Source of the DNA: an uncultured Verrucomicrobiae bacterium
GTDB lineage: Bacteria > Verrucomicrobiota > Verrucomicrobiia > Palsa-1439
Direction: 5' to 3'
Assembly (NCBI GenBank): GCA_937927265.1
Contig: CALBCO010000238.1
Location: forward strand, 1 to 7,509
DNA length: 7,509 nt
Shown here: positions 1 through 4,252 of the stretch, piece by piece
Layout: each line of letters starts with the position of its first letter
Numbering within the stretch: position 1 is the first letter of the stretch
Position numbers and translations under genes: made by a program
Notes under the pieces: model-generated
What the model was told of the DNA's origin: nothing
The model's database searches: none
The model's input: only the letters and a program-made list of their open reading frames with translations

Positions 1-22
1 TAACCGGACGATCGTCCGGTTA
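1..22 (-). terminator. Perfect 22-bp palindrome at the end of the opp operon
   Basis: Bases 1-22 are a perfect palindrome whose centre is GACGATCGTC; the outer stem is TAACCGGAC on each side. It starts inside the stop codon of the OppF-type gene (stop at 22-20). In the minus-strand transcript it would fold into a strong GC-rich hairpin directly after translation ends, which fits a transcription terminator or an mRNA 3'-end protector. Any U-tract would lie beyond the window edge, so intrinsic termination cannot be confirmed. Such a symmetric site could also be a protein-binding operator or one end of a longer repeat cut off by the window. Confidence 0.45.
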
Positions 23-805
23 TAGGCGCGGAACGGCGGCAAGAAGTTTTTTAGTGTAGTCGTGCTGGGGCGCCGCGTAAATCTGTTCCGCAGACGCCGC
101 CTCGACAATCTTGCCATAGTACATCACCAACACGCGGTCGCTGATGTGCTCGATCACCGCCAAATCGTGCGCGATGAACAAAAAAGTCAACTTGAATTGC
201 TCTTGCAAGTCTTGCAGCAAGTTGATGATTTGCGCCTGCACGCTCACATCGAGCGCGCTGACCGGTTCGTCGCAGACGATGAACTTTGGTTGGACCGCCA
301 ACGCCCGCGCAATGCCGATGCGCTGTCGCTGGCCGCCGCTAAACTCATGCGGATAGCGGTGGGCATGGTCGGGCGACAACCCCACCGATCGCAATAATTC
401 CGCCACGCGGTCGCGTTCCTCCTGCCGGCTACCACAAAGCCGATGAACGCGTAACGGCTCGCCGACGATGGCGCCGACGGTCATGCGCGGATTGAGCGAG
501 CCGACCGGATCCTGAAAGATCATTTGCGCTTGCCGGCGGAATGCCAAGGTTTCCCACTCGGCAACGTTTTGCCCTTGAAACCTGATTTCCCCGGCAGTCG
601 GTTCGTACAATCGGATAATCGTCCGCCCCAACGTTGTCTTGCCGCAACCGGATTCTCCGACAAGGCCGATCGTCTCGCCCTCGTTGATGGTGAAACTGAC
701 CCCGTCCACTGCTTTCACCCAGCCCACCGGACGTTGCAGAAGCCCGGCCCGAATCGGGAAATGCATTTTGAGGTCGGTGACTTCGAGAAGAGTGCCTGAG
801 TGCAT
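20..805 (-). CDS. oppF: OppF/DppF-type peptide ABC transporter ATP-binding protein, short C-terminus
   Basis: This is one of the two ATPases that power peptide import; it acts on the cytoplasmic face of the OppB/OppC channel. The 261-aa product shows Walker A GESGCGKT (50-57), Q-loop Gln98 in IFQDP, ABC signature FSGGQ (155-159), Walker B FIVCDE (175-180) and switch His213 in IAHD, so the ATPase core looks intact. It stops at ...LLAAVPRL, where the oligo/HPY C-terminal domain of typical OppF proteins (about 320-330 aa) would begin, so that Cys-containing tail is absent. The start ATG (805-803) lies inside an 8-bp repeat unit and gives Met-His-Ser-Gly-Thr before the homologous LLEVTDLK segment; no in-frame ATG lies closer to the conserved core. 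The start is 6 nt after the oppD stop. AGG with a 5-nt spacer is the only Shine-Dalgarno-like match. The symbol follows order and the ATPase pair; the substrate (di- or oligopeptide) is inferred. Confidence 0.93.
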   Translation of the reverse strand: MHSGTLLEVTDLKMHFPIRAGLLQRPVGWVKAVDGVSFTINEGETIGLVGESGCGKTTLGRTIIRLYEPTAGEIRFQGQNVAEWETLAFRRQAQMIFQDPVGSLNPRMTVGAIVGEPLRVHRLCGSRQEERDRVAELLRSVGLSPDHAHRYPHEFSGGQRQRIGIARALAVQPKFIVCDEPVSALDVSVQAQIINLLQDLQEQFKLTFLFIAHDLAVIEHISDRVLVMYYGKIVEAASAEQIYAAPQHDYTKKLLAAVPRL

Positions 806-817
806 AAGTACCTAGGT
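790..817. repeat. Solo 8-bp repeat array at the oppD/oppF junction
   Basis: Three and a half consecutive 8-bp units lie on the plus strand: GAGTGCCT (790-797), GAGTGCAT (798-805), AAGTACCT (806-813) and AGGT (814-817). The middle unit contains, on the coding strand, the oppF start codon. The first unit encodes part of the OppF N-terminus, and the last full unit contains two of the three bases of the oppD stop codon. The whole gap between the two ATPase genes is therefore made of repeat. No inverted partner is visible next to it, unlike the arrays around the four-helix-bundle gene. Confidence 0.8.
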
Positions 818-1783
818 CCCAGCAGAGCTGTTCCAGTAGGGACAGCGGACACGTCCGTCAATCAGTTCCGGCTCCGGATCCCGGGCGCAGTCCGGTTGGG
901 CAATCGAGCACCGCGGCTGAAACTTGCAGCCTGCCGGCAGCCGTGCGGCGTTCGGGACGGCGCCGGGAATGGATTGCAACCGGTCACGTCGCGTACCGAG
1001 TTTAGGAATGGACCGTAGTAATGCCCGAGTGTACGGATGCCGGGGTTGTCGGAACAGTTCGGCGGCCGGCGCATATTCGACGATGCGACCGGCGTACATG
1101 ACGGCGACGTTGTCCGCAAGGCCGCCGACGATGCCGAGGTTGTGGGTGATGAGCAAGATGCTCATTTCGAGTTTCGCTTTGAGTTCCTTGAGCAGGTCAA
1201 GGATTTGCGCTTGGATCGTCACGTCGAGCGCAGTGGTCGGTTCGTCGGCCACAAGCAGGTCCGGTTGGCATGCCAGGGCCATCGCAATCATCACCCGTTG
1301 TTGTTGTCCCCCGCTGAGTTGGTGCGGGTAGTCCCACAAGCGTCGTTCTGGTTCGGGAATGTGTACAAGTTGAAGTAACCGCACGACTTCCGCATTGGTT
1401 GCCATGTTGGGACGGTGGAGCTGGAGCGCTTCTTTGATTTGGTTGCCGATGCGGAAGACCGGGTTCAACGACGTGGCTGGTTCCTGAAAGATGTAGGAGA
1501 TTTTTGCGCCTCGGATCGCCCGCAGCCGGTTACGGTTCATTTGGAGAACGTCCTCGTTATCGAGGATAATCTCGCCGCCCTTGTAAACACCGGGCGGGGT
1601 GGCGACCAGCTTGGTCAGCGCCAGCGCCGTTACGCTCTTGCCGCAACCGGATTCGCCCACGAGCGCCAACGTCTCGCCGCGGTTCACGGAAAACGACACG
1701 CCGTCCACCGCGCGGACTTCGCCTTCGTCGGTGAAGAAACTCACACGCAGGTCACGGACGTTGAGGAGAGTGGCTGAGTGCAT
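812..1783 (-). CDS. oppD: OppD/DppD-type peptide ABC transporter ATP-binding protein with Cys-rich oligo/HPY tail
   Basis: This is the second ATPase of the peptide importer, a cytoplasmic partner of OppF on the OppB/OppC pore. The 323-aa product is close to the family's usual length. It has Walker A GESGCGKS (43-50), Q-loop Gln100 in IFQEPATSLNP, signature LSGGQ (156-160), Walker B LLVADE (176-181) and switch His214 in ITHN. The C-terminal oligo/HPY domain is present (HPYTRALL at about 249-256). Four cysteines, C286, C292, C299 and C314, form a CxFxPRC...C...C pattern; in related transporters this pattern has been reported to bind a [4Fe-4S] cluster. The start ATG (1783-1781) lies in an 8-bp repeat unit and gives Met-His-Ser-Ala-Thr before LLNVRDLRV; no better in-frame start is seen. 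No strong Shine-Dalgarno is visible: AGG occurs only 13 nt upstream. The gene follows the four-helix-bundle gene by 14 nt of repeat. OppD versus DppD naming is by similarity and order only. Confidence 0.94.
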   Translation of the reverse strand: MHSATLLNVRDLRVSFFTDEGEVRAVDGVSFSVNRGETLALVGESGCGKSVTALALTKLVATPPGVYKGGEIILDNEDVLQMNRNRLRAIRGAKISYIFQEPATSLNPVFRIGNQIKEALQLHRPNMATNAEVVRLLQLVHIPEPERRLWDYPHQLSGGQQQRVMIAMALACQPDLLVADEPTTALDVTIQAQILDLLKELKAKLEMSILLITHNLGIVGGLADNVAVMYAGRIVEYAPAAELFRQPRHPYTRALLRSIPKLGTRRDRLQSIPGAVPNAARLPAGCKFQPRCSIAQPDCARDPEPELIDGRVRCPYWNSSAGT

Positions 1784-1811
1784 AAGTGCTTAAGTGCCTA
1801 TGTGCCTAAGT
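1768..1811. repeat. 8-bp tandem repeat array, oppD side of the four-helix-bundle gene
   Basis: Five and a half uninterrupted 8-bp units run from 1768 to 1811 on the plus strand: GAGTGGCT, GAGTGCAT, AAGTGCTT, AAGTGCCT, ATGTGCCT, then AAGT. Phase is kept perfectly. On the coding strand this array contains the last codons and the TAG stop of the four-helix-bundle gene (stop 1800-1798), the whole 14-nt spacer, and the oppD start codon with its first codons. It is oriented opposite to the array on the other side of the four-helix-bundle gene (2250-2277). Confidence 0.9.
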
Positions 1812-2241
1812 TGCGGTTACAGAACTCCGCCGGAAAATCGAGTTGCTCGGAAGCTGTCTCGCGGACTTGATAGGTGACCGTGTGGGAATCAAGATAGCCA
1901 ATCAGACTGGCAATGGTTTGGGAGGCTTTTTCGGCTTGGGTTTTCGTGGCCTGGAACTGCGCGGGCCTGATGTAGCGTTGGTCGGGTGCGACATAAAGCT
2001 GGCTACGGACTTCACCGGCCGAATCTTTGGCAATGTCGAGAAAGCGGACCCACTCCTTGCGGGTCCACCGTTCAAAGCCTTCCGCGATATTGGACATCAC
2101 TGAAACCGCGGCGCGGCGGATTTGTCGGACCAGCTCAAAATCCTTGACGGACTCGGGTTGTTGGGTGAAATCGCACACTGCATTGGTCAGCCCGTGCGCC
2201 TCCTGCCAACAGATCAAATCTTCAAATCGCTCAACTTTCAT
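1798..2241 (-). CDS. Four-helix-bundle protein of the 23S rRNA intervening-sequence (IVP/S23) family
   Basis: The 147-aa product matches the family known from 23S rRNA intervening sequences and related in fold to the Avd accessory protein of diversity-generating retroelements. Visible signatures are FEDLICWQEAHGL near the N-terminus (6-18), the core QIRRAAVSVMSNIAEGFERWTRKEWVRFLDIAK (40-72), and a helical SAGEVRSQLYVA segment (74-85). It is predicted all-helical, soluble and highly charged, with no signal peptide or membrane segment. Members are usually about 115-130 aa; here a tail beyond about residue 120 ends NRNLGT, and its last codons are repeat sequence. The start ATG (2241-2239) has a good AAGGA ribosome site 6 nt upstream. 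It interrupts the oppC–oppD order and is bracketed by inverted 8-bp repeat arrays, so it looks like cargo of a small element and not a transporter part. The molecular function of stand-alone members is unknown; nucleic-acid binding or oligomeric scaffolding is only plausible. Confidence 0.9.
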   Translation of the reverse strand: MKVERFEDLICWQEAHGLTNAVCDFTQQPESVKDFELVRQIRRAAVSVMSNIAEGFERWTRKEWVRFLDIAKDSAGEVRSQLYVAPDQRYIRPAQFQATKTQAEKASQTIASLIGYLDSHTVTYQVRETASEQLDFPAEFCNRNLGT

Positions 2242-2247
2242 TGTGGT

Positions 2248-2252
2248 TCCTT
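2248..2252 (-). promoter_or_regulatory. Ribosome binding site of the four-helix-bundle gene
   Basis: AAGGA on the coding strand lies 6 nt before the ATG at 2241. It is one of the clearest Shine-Dalgarno sites in the window and fixes the start. It overlaps the inner edge of the repeat array at 2250-2277, so this gene brings its own translation signal instead of using a repeat-derived start codon like its opp neighbours. Confidence 0.7.
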
Positions 2253-2277
2253 ATGCACTGAAGCACTGAGGCACTTT
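2250..2277. repeat. 8-bp repeat array in inverted orientation, oppC side of the four-helix-bundle gene
   Basis: Three and a half units of 8 bp lie on the plus strand: CTTATGCA (2250-2257), CTGAAGCA (2258-2265), CTGAGGCA (2266-2273), CTTT (2274-2277). Read on the other strand these are units of the type TGCATAAG, TGCTTCAG and TGCCTCAG, so the array is the inverted counterpart of 1768-1811. It fills most of the 41-nt gap between the oppC stop and the four-helix-bundle start. Confidence 0.88.
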
Positions 2278-2282
2278 CCCGC

Positions 2283-3194
2283 TCATGCGGTCTTCGCCTC
2301 CGCGGTGCGGAGTTTCGGGTCAAGGGCGTCGCGCAACGCGTCGCCGAAAAGATTGAACGCGAGCACGATGAAGAACATTGCTGTAGTCGCGCCAGCCAAT
2401 TCCCACCAGTGGCCTTGCCAGAGCCGAAGTTTGGCGTCGCTGATCATGATCCCCCAACTCGGTTCGCCCTGGACGCCAACACCGAGGTAACTCAGCACGA
2501 CCTCGGTGAGAATCGCGCCGGGGAAACGCAGGCTAAAGCTGATGATGACCAGGTGCAACACGTTCGGCAGGATATGTCGGAACATGATTGCCCAATCGCT
2601 GACGCCAATCACTCGCGCGGCGAGGACGTATTGCCGGTCACGGTGTTTTATGTATTCGCCGCGAATCAATCGGCAGAGGCCAACCCAGGTGGTCAGCCCG
2701 ATTCCCAAACAGACGCCCAGTAGTCCTTTGCCAACAACGATGGCGATGGCCAAAATGAATAGCAATCCCGGTATCGAATCGAATACGGTGTAGAGCCAGA
2801 CGATGAGGTCATCCACTCGTTTGCCGAAGTAACCCGCCAGCGCGCCGAGCAGAACTGCAATCGGAATCGCAATCAACGACGTGAGGATGCCGACCTCGAA
2901 CGCGATGCGCGTGCCTTGGACGACTTGACGGAAGACGTCCCGGCCGAGTGAATCCGTGCCCAACGGGTGTCGCCACGATGGTTGAGCGAAGCGACTTTCG
3001 AACTCGACGACTTTGTAAGGCGGCGTTTGTTGACGGAGCCGGTAGAACCAATAAACGCCCTCCGCGTACACTGCGACAAGCGCGTAAAACACAATAATGC
3101 CAAGGCAGACCATCGCCAGCCGGTTGCGGCGGAGTTGCTGCCAAGCAGTGGTCCACAATGAAGCGGAAGCGAGGGGCATGGGAGGAGAGTGCAT
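2283..3194 (-). CDS. oppC: OppC/DppC-type peptide ABC transporter permease
   Basis: This is an inner-membrane channel subunit pairing with OppB for peptide import. The 303-aa product is of normal family length. It has an N-terminal membrane segment (about 26-45), the OppC hallmark HPLGTDSLGRDVF (76-88), several further hydrophobic segments, and the EAA cytoplasmic loop YVLAARVIGVSDWAIMFRHILPN (189-211) that contacts the ATPases. The C-terminal ALRDALDPKLR is also typical of OppC. The chosen start ATG (3194-3192) lies in an 8-bp repeat unit, with AGG 5 nt upstream from the preceding unit; it gives Met-His-Ser. A second in-frame ATG five codons later (3179) cannot be excluded, but it has no Shine-Dalgarno. 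The gene is separated from oppB by a 137-nt repeat-built spacer, while the neighbouring binding-protein/oppB junction overlaps. Confidence 0.94.
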   Translation of the reverse strand: MHSPPMPLASASLWTTAWQQLRRNRLAMVCLGIIVFYALVAVYAEGVYWFYRLRQQTPPYKVVEFESRFAQPSWRHPLGTDSLGRDVFRQVVQGTRIAFEVGILTSLIAIPIAVLLGALAGYFGKRVDDLIVWLYTVFDSIPGLLFILAIAIVVGKGLLGVCLGIGLTTWVGLCRLIRGEYIKHRDRQYVLAARVIGVSDWAIMFRHILPNVLHLVIISFSLRFPGAILTEVVLSYLGVGVQGEPSWGIMISDAKLRLWQGHWWELAGATTAMFFIVLAFNLFGDALRDALDPKLRTAEAKTA

Positions 3195-3258
3195 AAGTGC
3201 CTAAGTGGCTAAGTGACTAAGCGCAGAAGTGCATGGGTGCATAAGTGCATAAGTGGCA
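3187..3258. repeat. Nine-unit 8-bp tandem repeat array upstream of and across the oppC start
   Basis: Nine perfectly phased 8-bp units fill 3187-3258 on the plus strand. They begin with GAGTGCAT (3187-3194, containing the oppC start on the coding strand) and AAGTGCCT (3195-3202), and end with AAGTGGCA (3251-3258). All are one- to three-base variants of AAGTGCCT. This is the longest array in the window. Its inverted counterpart follows at 3288-3322, with a hairpin between. Confidence 0.93.
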
Positions 3259-3279
3259 CAGAACATTGCGGTTCGTGCC
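3255..3279 (-). other. Hairpin at the centre of the oppB–oppC spacer
   Basis: GGCAC (3255-3259) pairs with GTGCC (3275-3279) and GAAC (3261-3264) with GTTC (3271-3274), leaving one unpaired A at 3260 and the six-base loop ATTGCG. It sits at the turning point between the two inverted repeat arrays. In the transcript it could nucleate a larger imperfect structure made by the arrays. No U-tract follows on the coding strand, so an intrinsic terminator is unlikely. A stability or attenuation role between oppB and oppC is inferred. Confidence 0.55.
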
Positions 3280-3287
3280 CCTCGATA

Positions 3288-3322
3288 CTTAGGCACACCC
3301 CCTCTTAGGCACTCAGGCACTG
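3288..3322. repeat. Inverted 8-bp repeat units, oppB side of the spacer
   Basis: Three units in the orientation opposite to 3187-3258 are visible: CTTAGGCA (3288-3295), and the adjacent pair CTTAGGCA (3304-3311) and CTCAGGCA (3312-3319), followed by CTG. Eight bases (3296-3303, mostly C) separate the first from the pair, so this arm is slightly degraded. Together with 3187-3258 it makes an inverted structure with the same arm arrangement as the one around the four-helix-bundle gene, but with no gene inside. Confidence 0.8.
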
Positions 3323-3331
3323 TCTGTTCTT

Positions 3332-4252
3332 TCATCGCAGTTTGATCCTGGGGTCCACCAGCGCGTAGCAAATATCCGTCAACAGACTGGCAAACACGTA
3401 AAGCACCGAACCGACAAACACCACCGCTTTGATGACCGGATAATCCGCCGAGTTGATGGCCTCGACGCTCAGGTAACCGAGGCCGGGAATGCCGAAAAAG
3501 TTTTCCAAGAGCAAGTTCCCGGTGTAGAGGAAGGGAATCGAGAGCACGACGCTGGTCAGAATCGGAATCATCGCGTTTTTGAGGACGTGCTTGAACAACA
3601 CACTGCGTTGGGTGCAACCCTTGGCAAACGCAGTACGCACGTAGTCTTGATACATCTCGTCGAGCATCACGGTCCGGTAGAAGCGCACACCGCTGCCGAG
3701 ACCGCTCACGACACCAATGATCACAGGCAACAGAAGGTATTTCGCCGTCTCGTAGCCCCAGATCGGAAACATTCCCGCCCGGTAGGCCAACAGGTATTGC
3801 CCGACGAGGATGTACACGAGGTAGCTGATGCTCATTCCGATCACTGCGAGCACGACGATACTACGGTCGAGCCACGTGTTCCGGTAATAGGCGGCCACCA
3901 GCGCGATGCCGATAGCCAACAGGAGGTCAATCAAGAAGATTGGCACCGTCAACGACAACGACGGAAGGATACCATTGAGAATCAGCGTGGAGATCTTTTG
4001 GTTCGTTGCGTACGACCGGCCAAAGTCGAGTGTCACAATTTGCCACAGATAATGGCTAAACTGTTGGTACAACGGTCCAGACAAGCCGAGGCGTTCTTGC
4101 AAGGCGGCAATTTCCTCCGGGGAAGCGTGTTTGCCCAGCATCTGCGACGCCGCATTCCAACCGACAACGTTGAAGAGGATGAACGTCACCAGCGCCACTC
4201 CGAACACGACCGGAATGACGTACAAGACGCGGCGGATGATGTAGGCCATCAT
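3332..4252 (-). CDS. oppB: OppB/DppB-type peptide ABC transporter permease
   Basis: This is the first channel subunit of the peptide importer, in the inner membrane. The 306-aa product has the classical OppB N-terminus MMAYIIRRVLYVIPVVFGVALVTFILF (membrane segment about 9-30), the periplasmic stretch with LQERLGLSGPLYQQF (51-65), further membrane helices, and the EAA loop DYVRTAFAKGCTQRSVLFKHVLK (203-225) that docks the ATPases. The C-terminal ALVDPRIKLR is typical of the family. The start overlaps the binding-protein stop as ATGA; two consecutive ATGs (4252 and 4249) are possible. GGTGGAG with an 8-nt spacer supports the first. Overlap implies translational coupling with the binding protein. 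Confidence 0.95.
   Translation of the reverse strand: MMAYIIRRVLYVIPVVFGVALVTFILFNVVGWNAASQMLGKHASPEEIAALQERLGLSGPLYQQFSHYLWQIVTLDFGRSYATNQKISTLILNGILPSLSLTVPIFLIDLLLAIGIALVAAYYRNTWLDRSIVVLAVIGMSISYLVYILVGQYLLAYRAGMFPIWGYETAKYLLLPVIIGVVSGLGSGVRFYRTVMLDEMYQDYVRTAFAKGCTQRSVLFKHVLKNAMIPILTSVVLSIPFLYTGNLLLENFFGIPGLGYLSVEAINSADYPVIKAVVFVGSVLYVFASLLTDICYALVDPRIKLR

Noticed and set aside
1798..2241. Avd gene of a diversity-generating retroelement, or an intervening sequence of a 23S rRNA
   Set aside because: No reverse transcriptase, template/variable repeat pair or rRNA sequence is visible in the window; only the protein fold family is shared.
3255..3279. Rho-independent terminator between oppB and oppC
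   Set aside because: The stem is reasonable but no U-tract follows on the coding strand, and oppC, oppD and oppF need read-through from upstream.
3187..3322. CRISPR array
   Set aside because: Units are 8 bp and contiguous with no spacers; they do not have CRISPR repeat/spacer dimensions, and no cas genes are present.
3201..3617. 138-codon minus-strand frame running through the oppB end into the repeat spacer
   Set aside because: It is out of frame with oppB over most of its length, and its last part is translated repeat; no family resemblance.
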